Position numbers and translations under genes: made by a program | Part shown: one piece after another, positions 1 to 9,085 of the stretch | Position numbering within the stretch: position 1 is the first letter of the stretch | How the letters are laid out: every line of letters starts with the position of its first letter | Assembly: GCF_014647075.1 (NCBI RefSeq) | Contig: NZ_BMOM01000013.1 | Location: 21,401-85,400 of the forward strand | DNA from: Deinococcus aerophilus | Lineage (GTDB): Bacteria > Deinococcota > Deinococci > Deinococcales > Deinococcaceae | Direction of reading: 5' to 3' | Length of the DNA stretch: 64,000 nucleotides | The notes under the pieces: model-generated | The model's database searches: none | What the model was told of the DNA's origin: nothing | The model's input: only the letters and a program-made list of their open reading frames with translations

Positions 1-2
1 TC

Positions 3-626
3 AACACGATGACGCCGGCCCAGAAACAGGACATCGCCATCCTGAACTACGCGCTGACGCTGGAATACCTGGAAGCCGACTTTTACGCCTCCTTTACCGG
101 AACGGGCGCCAACGTCTCCAAGCTGAGCAGGCAGGAAGTCAAGGATTACGCCCAGGTCATCGCCCAGCATGAGCAGGCCCATGTGGACGCCCTGAAGAAG
201 ACCATCATGGATCTGGGCGGCACCCCGGTGGCCAAACCGAACTTCAACTTCGGTCCCCTGATTGGGGGCAAAACCGTGAACGACGAGTTGTTTCTGCAGC
301 TGGCGGCAACCCTTGAGCCGGTCGGCGTGCGCGCCTACCTGGGCCAGGTGGCCCGCCTGAGCAATCCGGACCTGATCGCTGCGGCCGCGGCCATTCACGC
401 GGTCGAGGCCAACCATGTCTCGGCCATTCAGGAACTGCGCGTGAAGCTCGGCTTCAACAAGAGCCCCACCCGGCAGACTTCCATTGCTCCGCAGAGTGTC
501 GCCAATCCGACGAGCACCACCGCCGCCGATTTCGATGCGGATTACTCCCCGACGCCCACCGCGTTCTGGGAAGCGCTGACGATGGAGCAGGTTCTGGCCA
601 TCGTGTCGCCCGTCATCGTCAAGTAA
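3..626 (+). CDS. Ferritin-like domain protein, 5' end cut by window
   Basis: Ferritin-like four-helix protein, probably of the Ferritin_2 family. The frame is open to the window edge. The next gene is a close paralogue that carries about 38 extra N-terminal residues with a Tat signal, so the true start and signal are probably outside the window; the first ATG inside is at 9. Counting from that Met, likely metal-ligand or structural residues are E19/E22 (EYLEADFY), H54-E55-H58 (QHEQAH), E103 and E133-H136 (EANH). The C-terminal half holds a TAFWEALTMEQVLAIVSP segment also kept in the paralogue. In this family such proteins are exported or periplasmic and are linked to iron handling or desiccation; the exact role here is inferred only. 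Confidence 0.85.
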   Translation, partial: NTMTPAQKQDIAILNYALTLEYLEADFYASFTGTGANVSKLSRQEVKDYAQVIAQHEQAHVDALKKTIMDLGGTPVAKPNFNFGPLIGGKTVNDELFLQLAATLEPVGVRAYLGQVARLSNPDLIAAAAAIHAVEANHVSAIQELRVKLGFNKSPTRQTSIAPQSVANPTSTTAADFDADYSPTPTAFWEALTMEQVLAIVSPVIVK

Positions 627-693
627 GCCGAGACCACAGGCAGAAACGGCGGGTCCGACGGACTGTCGCCCTGAGCCGAGAGGAGAATCCCAC

Positions 694-1425
694 ATGACTA
701 CCCCCAATCGCCGTTCATTTCTGAAATACGCTGGAGTTGGTGCAGGTGCGCTGACCCTGGGCGGCCTGAACCTGTCCGCACTGGCCGCCACCAGCCCGAG
801 CACCAAGAGCGTTCAGCAGGACATCGCCATCCTTCAGTACGCCCTGGTCCTGGAATACCTGGAAGCAACCTTCTACAGTGCCTTTACCGGCAACGGCGGC
901 TTTGCCGGCAAACTGAAGGAGGAGCGGGTCAGGGAATACGCCAAGGAACTGGCCGACCACGAACAAAAGCACGTGGACGCCCTGATTGCCACCATCAAGG
1001 AACTGGGCGGCACCGCCAACCCCAAGCCGAATATTGATTTCCAGCCCCTGATTGGGGACGGCAGCAGCCTGAACGATCAGGCCTTCCTGAAGCTCGCGGC
1101 CATCTTCGAGCCCATTGGCGTCCGGGCCTATCTGGGACAGGCACCCAGCATCCAGAACAGCAAGGTCCTGACGGCCGCCGCAAGCATTCTGGCGGTGGAA
1201 GCCAACCACGCCAGCGGCATTCAGGAATTGCGCCGCGAGATGGGCTACGTCTCGGGCATCGTGACCAACCAGACCAACATCGCGCCTCAGCCTGGAACGA
1301 ACGACTCCGAGACCGACACCAATAACTTCGATGTCAGCTACTCGCCGGTTCCCACCGCGTTCTGGAAGCCGCTGAGCATGGAAACCGTCCTGAAGATCGT
1401 GGGGCCGCTGATCAAGTCGGGCTGA
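694..1425 (+). CDS. Tat-exported ferritin-like domain protein
   Basis: A 243-residue paralogue of the preceding gene, in tandem 67 nt downstream. Residues 5-14 read NRRSFLKYAG, a classical twin-arginine motif, followed by a hydrophobic stretch to about residue 31 (ALAATSP), so the mature protein is exported folded. The ferritin-like core has E54/E57 (EYLEATFY), an HEQKH motif and EANH near the second half. A strong ribosome site (AGAGGAG) lies about 10 nt before the ATG. A TatA/E subunit gene follows, which fits a Tat substrate with its translocase. Substrate and enzymatic activity cannot be read from the sequence. Confidence 0.88.
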   Translation: MTTPNRRSFLKYAGVGAGALTLGGLNLSALAATSPSTKSVQQDIAILQYALVLEYLEATFYSAFTGNGGFAGKLKEERVREYAKELADHEQKHVDALIATIKELGGTANPKPNIDFQPLIGDGSSLNDQAFLKLAAIFEPIGVRAYLGQAPSIQNSKVLTAAASILAVEANHASGIQELRREMGYVSGIVTNQTNIAPQPGTNDSETDTNNFDVSYSPVPTAFWKPLSMETVLKIVGPLIKSG

Positions 1426-1449
1426 GCGCTTCACTTTTATCCTCGTCCT

Positions 1450-1488
1450 CAGGGGACGCCGGCTGGCCTTCGGGCAGCCCGTCCCCTG
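1450..1488 (+). terminator. Hairpin between ferritin-like gene and tatA
   Basis: A 9-bp outer stem (CAGGGGACG with CGTCCCCTG) encloses a second stem (GGCTG with CAGCC) around a TTCG-type loop. There is no T-run after it, so it may be an attenuator or RNA-stability hairpin rather than a full terminator. Confidence 0.5.
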
Positions 1489-1520
1489 CTCTGTTCCCAC
1501 ACGTTTCCGGAGGAAATGCC

Positions 1521-1799
1521 ATGCCCAACATTGGACCTGCAGAACTGATCGTGATCCTGATTGTCGCCCTAGTGGTCTTTGGCCCCCGCAAGCTGCCCGA
1601 ACTCGGCAAGAGTCTGGGACACGGCCTGCGCGAATTCCGCAAGAGCACCCAGGGCCTCAAGGAAGAGTTCGAGGGCGGCCTGAATACTCCCGCCGCCGCG
1701 GCCCCCACACAGGCCATCCACGCCTCGGTGCCCGCCCAGCCCGTTGCCGCCGTCGCTGCCGCCTCCGTCACTCCCCCGGCGCAGCCGATTCAATCGTAA
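1521..1799 (+). CDS. tatA: Sec-independent translocase subunit TatA/TatE
   Basis: A 92-residue TatA-family protein, the pore-forming subunit of the twin-arginine translocase in the inner membrane. A short N-terminal membrane helix (residues about 7-20) is followed by the conserved hinge FGPRKLPELG (20-29) and an amphipathic helix to about residue 50. The remaining 40 residues are Ala/Pro-rich and probably disordered. A GGAGGA ribosome site sits 9 nt before the ATG. It follows a gene with a clear Tat signal, so the pair may be co-regulated. No tatC is seen in the window. TatA and TatB/TatE are hard to separate by sequence; the short length favours TatA/E. Confidence 0.92.
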   Translation: MPNIGPAELIVILIVALVVFGPRKLPELGKSLGHGLREFRKSTQGLKEEFEGGLNTPAAAAPTQAIHASVPAQPVAAVAAASVTPPAQPIQS

Positions 1800-1874
1800 G
1801 GAATCATGCCATTAGGGGTCATCAGGGACGGGCTCAAGCCCTGAACCCCAAAGTTTTCCAAACCCTCATCCGGA

Positions 1875-1901
1875 TTGAGGACCTGTGTATCTTGCTAGGC
1901 T
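1875..1901 (+). promoter_or_regulatory. Putative promoter of the sigma/anti-sigma genes
   Basis: TTGAGG (1875-1880) and TAGGCT (1896-1901) are 15 nt apart, and the sigma factor ATG is at 1914. Spacing is short for a housekeeping promoter, so this is tentative. The leader would be only a few nucleotides. Confidence 0.35.
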
Positions 1902-1913
1902 GGTCCGGAACCC

Positions 1914-2459
1914 ATGAGTCAACCCTTCCTTTCTCAAGACCTACCCGACGAGGCCCTGCTTCAGGCCATGGCCGGTGGTCAGGAAGATGCGCTGCGAGAA
2001 CTGCACGGCCGGTATGCCCGGCTGCTGTACGCCCTGGGCCACCGGATGCTGCGCCAGGCCGACGATGTGGAGAGCTGTGTTCAGGATGCGTTCATGAATG
2101 CCTGGAAGCATGCAGCGCGCTTCGATCCGGCGCGGGCCAGCGTCAAGACCTGGCTGGTCAGCATCGCGCACCACCGTTTTCTCCAGCAACTGCGCGACCG
2201 CCCGGAGACGGCGCTGGAAATCGAGGACTGGGACGCCCCGACCTCTGCCAGCGACCCGACCGACCGGCTGATGGCCGAACAGGCAGTGGCAGGATTGGAG
2301 CCTCAGCACCGCCAGCTGGTCGAACTCGCGTATTACCGGGGCTATTCCCACAGCGAGCTGGCCGTGTTGCTCGGACTGCCGGTCGGTACCGTAAAATCTC
2401 GACTGCGCTCGGCCCTGAATCTCATGAAAGCTCGCCTGGATCCTTCCGGTCTGCAGTGA
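1914..2459 (+). CDS. ECF RNA polymerase sigma factor (SigK-like)
   Basis: A 181-residue extracytoplasmic-function sigma-70 protein. Region 2 spans roughly residues 25-95 and includes the core-binding and -10-recognising segment around DDVESCVQDAFMNAWKH. Region 4 spans about 120-175 with a helix-turn-helix (YSHSELAVLLGLPVGTVKSRL). The acidic linker between them is typical. The gene is followed 59 nt downstream by an anti-sigma factor with a single membrane helix, the usual partner arrangement. It probably directs RNA polymerase to stress genes when the partner releases it; the inducing signal cannot be read here. Confidence 0.9.
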   Translation: MSQPFLSQDLPDEALLQAMAGGQEDALRELHGRYARLLYALGHRMLRQADDVESCVQDAFMNAWKHAARFDPARASVKTWLVSIAHHRFLQQLRDRPETALEIEDWDAPTSASDPTDRLMAEQAVAGLEPQHRQLVELAYYRGYSHSELAVLLGLPVGTVKSRLRSALNLMKARLDPSGLQ

Positions 2460-2518
2460 GCCCCGCTCCCTCTCCTCAGCGCTGTGTGCTGAGCTCCCCG
2501 GAAGGCAGGTGAACACGC

Positions 2519-3208
2519 ATGACCATCAATCCAGACGACCTGTTGGCCCTGGCCCTGGGGTCCCTTTCTCCACAGGAGGAGGCGCGTGTTCGTGCCGCGT
2601 TGCAGCAGGACCCTGAGGCACTGGCGCAGTATCGTGCCGATTTCAAGGCCCTGCATAGCCTGCCCGATGCCCTGCCCCTGGCCGAGGTGCCCGCGGGGGC
2701 CGAAGACCGTCTGATGGCGCGGCTGCGTGCCGAACAGGCCGGTGGGCGCACAGCGGACGCACAAGTCCCTGTCGCAGCGCCTTCACCCGCCCCCGTACAA
2801 CCCACCGCCCGCGTCTGGCCCTGGCGAATCGGCGGCCTGCTCGCGCTGGCTGCGGCCGCCGCTCTGTTCTTTGTCCTGCGGCCTGCCGGTGACCCACTGA
2901 CCCGGTATGCGGCCCAGCCGGGGGCCGTGACCCAGCCGCTGATCGGCGCGGATCAGGCGCAGATCGGACAGGTGGTGCGTCTCGCCGATGGCAGCGCCTA
3001 CCTGTACCTGACGGCGGCCCCGCCCAGTGACCGGGTGTATCAGTTGTGGCAGATTCAGGGCACGACCCCGGTGTCGCTGGGGGTTATGGACGGTCAGGGC
3101 ACCCTGGTGGCCCAGGCCCCCACTGGCATCACCCTGGCGGTCAGCGTGGAACCCCCCGGCGGCAGCGATCAGCCGACCACGACACCGATTCTGGTGCAGC
3201 AGCTGTAG
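2519..3208 (+). CDS. Anti-sigma factor, RskA-like membrane protein
   Basis: 229 residues. The cytoplasmic N-terminal part (1-75) has the LALGSLSPQEEARVR type sequence found in anti-sigma-K proteins, without the HxxxCxxC zinc motif of ZAS anti-sigma factors. An Ala/Pro linker is followed by a membrane helix at about 104-120. The extracytoplasmic domain carries the DRVYQLWQI and SLGVMDGQG features of the RskA C-terminal domain. It should bind and hold the ECF sigma factor encoded just upstream and be released by regulated proteolysis, as known for the family. It ends before a 14-bp hairpin that separates it from the convergent herA. Confidence 0.85.
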   Translation: MTINPDDLLALALGSLSPQEEARVRAALQQDPEALAQYRADFKALHSLPDALPLAEVPAGAEDRLMARLRAEQAGGRTADAQVPVAAPSPAPVQPTARVWPWRIGGLLALAAAAALFFVLRPAGDPLTRYAAQPGAVTQPLIGADQAQIGQVVRLADGSAYLYLTAAPPSDRVYQLWQIQGTTPVSLGVMDGQGTLVAQAPTGITLAVSVEPPGGSDQPTTTPILVQQL

Positions 3209-3230
3209 CGCCGCGCCCCGGGCTGGCAAG

Positions 3231-3269
3231 GGGCAGCCGGGTCCTGTTTATGTAGGGACCCGGCTGCCC
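3231..3269. terminator. Bidirectional hairpin between anti-sigma gene and herA
   Basis: A perfect 14-bp stem (GGGCAGCCGGGTCC / GGACCCGGCTGCCC) with an 11-nt loop lies between convergent genes. The T-tracts are weak, but position and stem strength suggest a shared transcription end. Confidence 0.7.
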
Positions 3270-3301
3270 TGTCCTGTGTCTTTCTGTCCTGGGTTCCGGC
3301 T

Positions 3302-5146
3302 TCACCTCAGCCAGTCGTCGCCCACCTCCACCACGCTGCGGCCCGCGAGGTCGTCCACTTCATCGCCGCGTGTGGCCCAGGCCGGGAACGGGTAGTTGAC
3401 GAGGACCGGGTTGGGCACATCGGGCTGCGAGACGAGCATGGTGCCGGGTTGCAGGATGCCCGCACGCGCGCGGAAGCTCTGGGGCAAGAAGCGGTACTCG
3501 GGGCGCTCGGCCTCGGCGAGGTCCAGGCGGCCCACCACCCGCACGGCGGCGTTGGAAACGATGCGCCGCTCGACCTCGGAGGCGGTCTGCTGCGCGCCGA
3601 TCAGAATGATGCCCAGGCTGCGGCCCCGTTCAGCAATTTCCAGCAGGATGTCCTTGATGGGGCTGCCCTCGTCGCGCGGGGCGTACTTGTTCAGCTCGTC
3701 CAGCACCACAAAGACCGTGTCCTGCCGCCCGTACTTCTCCTTGTGGTCGAAGACCTGCCGCAGCAGCACGCCCACCACAAACATCTGCGCGGGGCCCGAG
3801 AGGTTGTGGATGTCCACCACGCTGAGTTGCGCCCCGCTCAGGAGGTTGGGACGGTAGCGGGCGGCCTCGCTGGCAGTCAGGTCGCCGCGGATCAGGGGCG
3901 TCAGGTGCTTCTGCACGCCGCGCAGCCGCCGGGTAAAGGCGCGCAGGGTACCGGGGGCCTGCTTGAGCACCCACTTGGGATCGCCCTCACCGTCGCGGTC
4001 CTCCAGCAGCTTGAACTCGATGTAGGAAATCAGCTGGTCAAAAGTCCGCAGGTTGACTCCGCCCAGTTCTCCGAATTCCAGGTCCTCGGGCGGCGTCTCG
4101 CTGAGGTCCACCTGCCAGTCGTCCACGCTCAGCCCGGTTCCGTTGCCCGTCTGCGCCGAGGCCAGCCGGAACAGCTTTTCCTCGATGTTGCCGATCACAA
4201 ACCCCAGGTTGAGGCTGCTGCCCGCATCCGAGAACACGTACTGCAGCAGCCGGTTGGCACAGAATTCGCGCAGCGTGAACACAAAGGGAGTCACGCCTTC
4301 CGAGCGCTGATCGGTGTGGGGCACGATGGCGCTGCCCGACGTTCCGGCGCGGGGTGGGGCCAGGAACTGGGTGTCCTGAAAGGGCGACATCGGCAGCCCC
4401 AGCAGCGTGTAGCGGTCGGCGTCCAGTCCCTTGCCTGATTGCGCCTCGGCTTCTTTCTTCTGCACCTTGCTGTTGGGTTTGTCGAGAAACAGCAGATCCT
4501 CGCCCTTGACGTTAAAAATGATGGCCCGCCCGCCGGAGGTCCCCGCCATGCGCCCGCCGCTCGCCTGGGCCACGCGGTCCATCACGCCGCTGCGGAAGAT
4601 GCTGTGCAGCAGGAACAGGGCGTAGCTGGTCTTGGTCGCCACCCCCGAGATGCCCGAGATGTTGATGTGCCCGCCGCTCTCGCCGTTGACAAAGCGGAAA
4701 TTCAGTGGCAGCGGCTGACCGTCGGCGAGCAGACCGCCGGGAAAGCTGGCCTCGCCCATCTTGTCTGCGCTCAGGGCCATCTTCAGGTCGTCTCCGTGGG
4801 CGTGGCGCACCGTATCGCCGGGCTGCGGCGGAATGAAGTTCTCGGGGTCCACCCGCGTGACAAGGACCCGGGCGGCGTAGCTGACCGAGGCGGGCAGCAC
4901 CCCGGCCACCACGTCCTCCACGTCCGACTCGAAGGTCACGCCCTCGTGGCGTTTGCGCACGTTGTCTACCAGCCCGAAAAAGCGCACGGTCCGGCCGTCG
5001 GGCCGCCGGGTCTGCACCACCACCAGATCATCCAGCTGCACGCTCGCGCCCGCGCTGACCGCAAACCAGAACACGGTGGGCATCACGTCCTCGGTGCCTA
5101 GGACCATACCGATGCGGTTCGCCGTGTCCGCACCTGGCCCGGTCAT
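3302..5146 (-). CDS. herA: HerA-family DNA translocase ATPase
   Basis: 614 residues. Hexameric FtsK/HerA-type ATPase that pumps DNA and works with the NurA nuclease in DNA end resection. The N-terminal 100 residues form the HAS-type beta barrel (LDDLVVV ... GLVDNVRKR). The P-loop region at 164-174 reads [11 protein letters not shown], not the standard GxxGxGK[ST]. Walker B is [12 protein letters not shown], followed by [19 protein letters not shown] (sensor/arginine region). The chosen ATG (5146-5144) overlaps the nurA stop by 4 nt (ATGA). A longer upstream frame exists but would overlap nurA and looks non-coding. Function in double-strand-break repair is inferred from family knowledge and the nurA neighbour. 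Confidence 0.9.
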   Translation of the reverse strand: MTGPGADTANRIGMVLGTEDVMPTVFWFAVSAGASVQLDDLVVVQTRRPDGRTVRFFGLVDNVRKRHEGVTFESDVEDVVAGVLPASVSYAARVLVTRVDPENFIPPQPGDTVRHAHGDDLKMALSADKMGEASFPGGLLADGQPLPLNFRFVNGESGGHINISGISGVATKTSYALFLLHSIFRSGVMDRVAQASGGRMAGTSGGRAIIFNVKGEDLLFLDKPNSKVQKKEAEAQSGKGLDADRYTLLGLPMSPFQDTQFLAPPRAGTSGSAIVPHTDQRSEGVTPFVFTLREFCANRLLQYVFSDAGSSLNLGFVIGNIEEKLFRLASAQTGNGTGLSVDDWQVDLSETPPEDLEFGELGGVNLRTFDQLISYIEFKLLEDRDGEGDPKWVLKQAPGTLRAFTRRLRGVQKHLTPLIRGDLTASEAARYRPNLLSGAQLSVVDIHNLSGPAQMFVVGVLLRQVFDHKEKYGRQDTVFVVLDELNKYAPRDEGSPIKDILLEIAERGRSLGIILIGAQQTASEVERRIVSNAAVRVVGRLDLAEAERPEYRFLPQSFRARAGILQPGTMLVSQPDVPNPVLVNYPFPAWATRGDEVDDLAGRSVVEVGDDWLR

Positions 5147-6210
5147 GCCACCGCTCCCGTGGGCTGACCCAGCTCGCGGGCCAGGTGGGAGCGGATGCGC
5201 CGCGTGACCAGTTCGGCGCTGCCCATCGCCCGGTCCATGGCGTGTTCCAGCGCGGCGGTGGGAATCAGATTCTGGGGGGCGCGGGCGTCCTTGTGTGGCG
5301 TGCTTGCCAGGCGGCACAGCAGCTGGCCCGAGAGGTTGGCGACCTGCAACACGGCGCGCGGCACAAAGTCGCTGTCCTCGGGGGCGTGCATCTCCAGGCG
5401 CATCACCCCGGCGAGCGGGTGCTGGTAGAACGGCGGATCACACAGCCGGACATACCACGTAAAACGCTGCTCCCGCCCCTCGCTGTCCTGACTGCCGCCC
5501 TGGTCCCCGACCCGGAAGCGCAGCACCGGCGTGCGCTCGCCGGGCTTCAGCGTACCCAGCAGCCCAATGCGGTCTGCTCCCAGGTAGTCGGTGTGCAGCG
5601 TCTTCACACAGCCCAGCACCGCGCGTCCGGCCCCCCCGATCCGCACCGGACCATCCTGCAACACCAGCGTGTCCGGCAGGGCGGCGCGGTCGTGTTCGTC
5701 CAGGGGCAGCGCGGCGGCCAGCCGGCGGCTCAGGTCCCCCTCGGCATCCAGCATCAGGCGCTGCACCTTGCCCAGAGCGCCTTCCAGTTGCGTTCCGGCA
5801 AAGGCGTGGGGGGTGTATTCCAGCTGGCCAGTGTGCGGGTTGCGCGGGCTGAGGCGGGTGGGTTCCAGGGTCACGCCGCCGTCCCCGCTGTAGGCCAGCA
5901 CCCGCTGGGCCACCACCTTCAACAGGTCGGCCTGCCGCGAACCGTGGGGACACAGATCCACCGCGCCCGCCACGTAGGCCCCGAACCCCGCCAGGCTCAG
6001 TCCGCCTGCCTCGTCATCGAGCAGCAGCCGGGCCTCCATGCGCCGCTTGCCGTCCACCACCAGCACCCGCGTCAGCCAGGAGGGCACCTCGCGCGGGGCG
6101 ATGGCCGCCCAGCGGTCGGTTTCTGCATTGAACACCAGCCCCGCAAAAGGCTTGAGGGTCAGTTGCCCGTCTTGGGTATCCACGGGCCAGGGGTCGAGAC
6201 GAATCCGCAT
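5143..6210 (-). CDS. nurA: NurA-domain 5'-3' nuclease
   Basis: 355 residues. NurA nucleases cut single-stranded DNA and 5'-to-3' on duplex, driven by HerA. The conserved catalytic Asp region is [18 protein letters not shown] at about 49-66 (D53 being the usual metal ligand). A second conserved core lies around VVAQRVLAY and the final ELVTRRIR helix. The start at 6210 (MRIRLDPW) is chosen because a TAGAAT box ends 7 nt upstream, the spacing expected of a leaderless transcript; further upstream Met codons exist. herA follows with a 4-nt overlap, so the two subunits are co-translated. Probable role: resection and recombinational repair. Confidence 0.85.
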   Translation of the reverse strand: MRIRLDPWPVDTQDGQLTLKPFAGLVFNAETDRWAAIAPREVPSWLTRVLVVDGKRRMEARLLLDDEAGGLSLAGFGAYVAGAVDLCPHGSRQADLLKVVAQRVLAYSGDGGVTLEPTRLSPRNPHTGQLEYTPHAFAGTQLEGALGKVQRLMLDAEGDLSRRLAAALPLDEHDRAALPDTLVLQDGPVRIGGAGRAVLGCVKTLHTDYLGADRIGLLGTLKPGERTPVLRFRVGDQGGSQDSEGREQRFTWYVRLCDPPFYQHPLAGVMRLEMHAPEDSDFVPRAVLQVANLSGQLLCRLASTPHKDARAPQNLIPTAALEHAMDRAMGSAELVTRRIRSHLARELGQPTGAVA

Positions 6211-6217
6211 GGGCAGC

Positions 6218-6223
6218 ATTCTA
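6218..6223 (-). promoter_or_regulatory. -10 box of leaderless nurA-herA transcript
   Basis: TAGAAT on the minus strand, followed by 7 nt and the nurA ATG. The spacing puts the transcript start at or next to the start codon. It also supports choosing 6210 rather than earlier Met codons. Confidence 0.55.
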
Positions 6224-6277
6224 CGGTGTGGGCGAATTTTCTCGGTATGGCTACGGAGCGGGCAGGCCCAGGAAGCC

Positions 6278-6308
6278 ACAAAAAATCCCCTTCGGTGGTC
6301 AAGGGGAT
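6278..6308 (-). terminator. Rho-independent terminator after the Crp-family gene
   Basis: On the minus strand a hairpin with an 8-bp stem (ATCCCCTT / AAGGGGAT) is followed directly by a T6 run (6280-6285 as A on plus). It ends the regulator transcript and insulates nurA. Confidence 0.85.
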
Positions 6309-6337
6309 GGGAGGGAGCAGCGGATTTTGGGAACAGA

Positions 6338-6970
6338 TCAACCGTGGTAGCCGCTCAGGCTCCGCAGACGTTCCTCGTCGGTCAGGGTCAGGCAGCGGTA
6401 GGCGGGGAGCAGCAGACCATCGTCGCGCATCTCGCCGATCAGCTTGCTTACGCTTTCACGGGTCGCGCCGGTGCCCTCGGCAATCAGCTCATGGGTGGCG
6501 CGCACGTAACGGGTTCCGTCGGCGTGCTGGCCGCCCAGGGTGCTGCCCGCGAGGTTCAGCAGGTAACGGGCGATGCGTTCGCGTAGGTCGCCGTCTTGAA
6601 TATGAACGCCATCGGTCATCATGCGCTGAAGCTGCGCGCTGAGGCTGCGGGTCAGGTCCCACAATTCCGCCGCCGACAGGTGCTGCGGGTGGATCGGCGT
6701 CAGGGTGGCGTCGGTCAGGGCCACCACCTGATGGGCGCGGGTCTGATCGTGCAGCGTTTCCTCGCCGAAGACGTCGCCGGGATGGATGTGCCGGACCGTA
6801 AGGTTGCGGCCCTGGGGGGTCAGGCGCACCGCACGCATCAGCCCGCTGTCGAGGCGGTACAGGCTGGGGGCGCTGTCGCCGGCGTAGTACAGCGTCTGTC
6901 CGCGCCGCACCATGCGGCTGCTCAGGTCGGTATGGAGGGTGGGGACGGCGGAGGGGGCAGTGTACGTCAT
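6338..6970 (-). CDS. Crp/Fnr-family transcriptional regulator
   Basis: 210 residues: N-terminal cyclic-nucleotide-binding-like beta barrel (about 15-110, with HPGDVFGEE in the phosphate-binding cassette position) and a C-terminal winged helix-turn-helix ([24 protein letters not shown], about 150-175). No cysteine cluster of the FNR type is present. The start at 6970 is fixed by AAAGGAGC six nt upstream; an in-frame extension to 7027 lacks such a site. It lies upstream of nurA-herA on the same strand but is separated from them by a strong terminator. From memory, a Crp-family gene sits beside herA-nurA in other Deinococcus genomes as well. The ligand is unknown. Confidence 0.9.
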   Translation of the reverse strand: MTYTAPSAVPTLHTDLSSRMVRRGQTLYYAGDSAPSLYRLDSGLMRAVRLTPQGRNLTVRHIHPGDVFGEETLHDQTRAHQVVALTDATLTPIHPQHLSAAELWDLTRSLSAQLQRMMTDGVHIQDGDLRERIARYLLNLAGSTLGGQHADGTRYVRATHELIAEGTGATRESVSKLIGEMRDDGLLLPAYRCLTLTDEERLRSLSGYHG

Positions 6971-7029
6971 GATTGCTCCTTTTTCCGGAGGCCGGTACCT
7001 TTCCAACGCGGTCAGCGCTCTTGACAAGG

Positions 7030-7065
7030 AGTGTACAAGCTTTGTTCAACCTTGAAACGTTCAAC
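7030..7065 (-). promoter_or_regulatory. Promoter and putative operator of the Crp-family gene
   Basis: On the minus strand, TTTCAA (7057-7052) and TACACT (7035-7030) are 16 nt apart. The -35 lies inside an array of heptamers, on plus GTTCAAC (7044-7050), TTGAAAC (7052-7058) and GTTCAAC (7059-7065). These form a direct repeat with a 15-nt period plus an internal inverted repeat TTGAA-ACG-TTCAA. Autoregulation is an inference. Confidence 0.55.
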
Positions 7066-7122
7066 CCCCACACTATGAACATTTCGTCAGGGTGCCCAGA
7101 TACAATGCTGCCCCCAGTTCAG

Positions 7123-8031
7123 TCAGGCGAACACTTCCAGGCCATCCAGGACCACGCTGGCGTGGGCTTCGATGGTCAGGGCGTGGTCACGGTTGTAGCC
7201 GCCTGCCAGCATGGTCACCGTGGGGACCCCCGCCTGGGCAGCCCAGCTCAGCACGGCCCGGTTGCGTTCACGAACGCCGTCCAGACTCAGGGCGAAGCGT
7301 CCGAAGCGGTCGCCGCTCAGCACATCGGCCCCCGCCAGATACAGCAGCAGGTCGGGCCGGAAGGCCTCCAGGGCGGGCAGCGCCTGCGTGTGCAGCACGC
7401 TCAGGTATTCTAGGTCACTGACGCCGTCGCCCAGCGGCAGGTCCAGCGAGCTGGCCTCCTTGCGAAACGGGTAGTTGCGCTCGCCGTGAACGCTGAGGGT
7501 AAAGGCCCGCGCCTCGGCACCCAGCAGCGCCGCCGTGCCGTTGCCCTGATGCACGTCCAGATCAATGACCGCCACCCGGGTGGCGAGGCCGCCGTCCAGC
7601 GCCACCCGGGTCAGGATGGCTGCGTCGTTGATCAGGCAAAAGCCCTCGGCGCGGTCGCGGAAAGCGTGGTGCGTGCCTCCAGCCAGGTTCGCTCCCCAGC
7701 CTGTCCGCAGTGCGTCGTGCAGGGCCGCCAGCGAGCCGCCCGCCGCCCGGCGAGAACGCTCGACCACCTGCGGCGACCACGGCAGCCCGAAGGCGCGTTC
7801 CTCGGCGCGGCCCACCTCTCCGCGTCGCCAGCGCCGCAGCCAGTGGGGATCGTGGGCCCGCGCCGCGTCCGCCCAGCTCAGCGCAGGAGTGTCCAGCACC
7901 GGGAGTACAGAACGCAGCCGCTCACGGACCCCGGCGTACTTGTAGTACGGAAAGCGGTGGCCCTCGGGCAGCGGGAAATGATGGTCGGCCGGCGAGTAGG
8001 CGCGAAAGGGGTGGGCGGGGGGCACAGACAC
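7123..8031 (-). CDS. Histone deacetylase / acetoin utilization family hydrolase
   Basis: 302 residues from the chosen GTG. Zinc-dependent amidohydrolase of the HDAC/AcuC fold. The paired-His region is [15 protein letters not shown], zinc ligands lie in [11 protein letters not shown] and AGADVLSGD, and the C-terminal LAGGYNRD completes the active site. Substrates in this family include acetyl-lysine proteins, acetylpolyamines and other N-acyl amines; which applies here is not evident. The start at 8031 is preferred because the fold begins at [16 protein letters not shown] and a CAGACT box lies 6 nt upstream; a GTG at 8079 is the alternative. It is followed on the same strand by the Crp-family gene after a promoter-bearing gap of about 150 nt. 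Confidence 0.85.
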   Translation of the reverse strand: MSVPPAHPFRAYSPADHHFPLPEGHRFPYYKYAGVRERLRSVLPVLDTPALSWADAARAHDPHWLRRWRRGEVGRAEERAFGLPWSPQVVERSRRAAGGSLAALHDALRTGWGANLAGGTHHAFRDRAEGFCLINDAAILTRVALDGGLATRVAVIDLDVHQGNGTAALLGAEARAFTLSVHGERNYPFRKEASSLDLPLGDGVSDLEYLSVLHTQALPALEAFRPDLLLYLAGADVLSGDRFGRFALSLDGVRERNRAVLSWAAQAGVPTVTMLAGGYNRDHALTIEAHASVVLDGLEVFA

Positions 8032-8104
8032 CCGCCCAGTCTGAGGCCGCCGGGCTGGCCGGACGGCAAGGTCCGCCACGGATCCGCCACCGGGTGGGAA
8101 GCGC

Positions 8105-8974
8105 TCAGCGTGGGGTCGGCGGCTCCGCTGCGTCGGCCCCGGAGCGGACCTGGCCCAGCACTGTCTTTAGCACGTCGCTGATGGTTACCACCCCCAGCAG
8201 GTGGCCCTCGCCGTCCACCACCGGCAGGCCGTGAACGTCCAGCGCGAGCATCTGGCTCAGGGCGTCGCGCATGGGAACGGCCTCCCGCAGGTGACCGCTG
8301 GGCGGACGCATCAGGTCGCGGGCCACCTTGCCCTGCAGCAGAGATGCATCGCCCTCGACCGCGTTGCCGTGCGCCGCGCCCTCGCGTTCTGCGGCGGCGC
8401 TCACGTCTACCTCGTGCAGAAGCCCGGCCAGAATGCCGTTCTCCAGTACCGGCAGCACCCGCAGCCGCGAGCTCCGCAGCTGGGCCGCCGCCTCGCCTGC
8501 GGGAGTATCGGTGTTCACGGTGATCACCTCGCGGGTCATGTGCTGCTGGGCCGCGCCCCAGCGCAGGCGGGGGGCCGTGACCTCGGCGCGCAGCACGTCG
8601 GTCAGGGTCAGCATGCCCAGCAGGCCGCCGTCCTCATCCACCACCGGCAGGCCGCCGACGTGACGGTCGAGCATGGTGGTAATGGCCCGGTCCAGCGGCG
8701 TCTCCGGCGTCACCGTGTGGGCGGGCTGGCGCATGGCCTCACGCACATGCACCCGCCCGGCAGCGGCGGCAAATTCCCACGGAGAGAGACCTTCACGCAG
8801 GGAAGGCAATCGGCGTTTGACCTCGCCGTCCGTCAGGATGCCGATGACCTTGCCGTCCTGCACGACCGGTAGGCGCTTGACCCCCAGTTCCTGCATGGTG
8901 ACGGCGGCGGTCGGCAGCGTTTCATGAATGCCGATGGTGACGGCGCGGCGGTGCATGGCATCTTTGACGAGCAT
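8105..8974 (-). CDS. Four-CBS-domain protein
   Basis: 289 residues made almost wholly of CBS motifs: [21 protein letters not shown] (1-60), [19 protein letters not shown] (75-130), [20 protein letters not shown] (145-200) and [17 protein letters not shown] (225-280). Each ends in the LPVV(D/Q)...G(H/K)..G(I/M/V)(L/V)T signature, so the protein should form two Bateman modules that bind adenosyl ligands such as AMP, ATP or SAM. There is no attached enzyme or membrane domain. The start at 8974 has GGGGGTCACC upstream; any longer reading frame is not supported. The partner protein that it regulates is not evident from neighbours. Confidence 0.9.
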   Translation of the reverse strand: MLVKDAMHRRAVTIGIHETLPTAAVTMQELGVKRLPVVQDGKVIGILTDGEVKRRLPSLREGLSPWEFAAAAGRVHVREAMRQPAHTVTPETPLDRAITTMLDRHVGGLPVVDEDGGLLGMLTLTDVLRAEVTAPRLRWGAAQQHMTREVITVNTDTPAGEAAAQLRSSRLRVLPVLENGILAGLLHEVDVSAAAEREGAAHGNAVEGDASLLQGKVARDLMRPPSGHLREAVPMRDALSQMLALDVHGLPVVDGEGHLLGVVTISDVLKTVLGQVRSGADAAEPPTPR

Positions 8975-9049
8975 GTGGTGACCCCCTGTCTGGGAGCCAC
9001 TGTCGTGCGGCGGCATTACGGGAGGATTACCGGGCCGCAGGGAGGTTGG

Positions 9050-9078
9050 TTGTCCCGTCGCCCACTGTCTGGCAGACT
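9050..9078 (+). promoter_or_regulatory. Leaderless promoter of the P-loop kinase gene
   Basis: TTGTCC (9050-9055), a 17-nt spacer and CAGACT (9073-9078) are followed by 7 nt and then ATG at 9086. No ribosome site is present, so translation probably starts at the transcript's first codon. Confidence 0.5.
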
Positions 9079-9085
9079 TGGCGCC

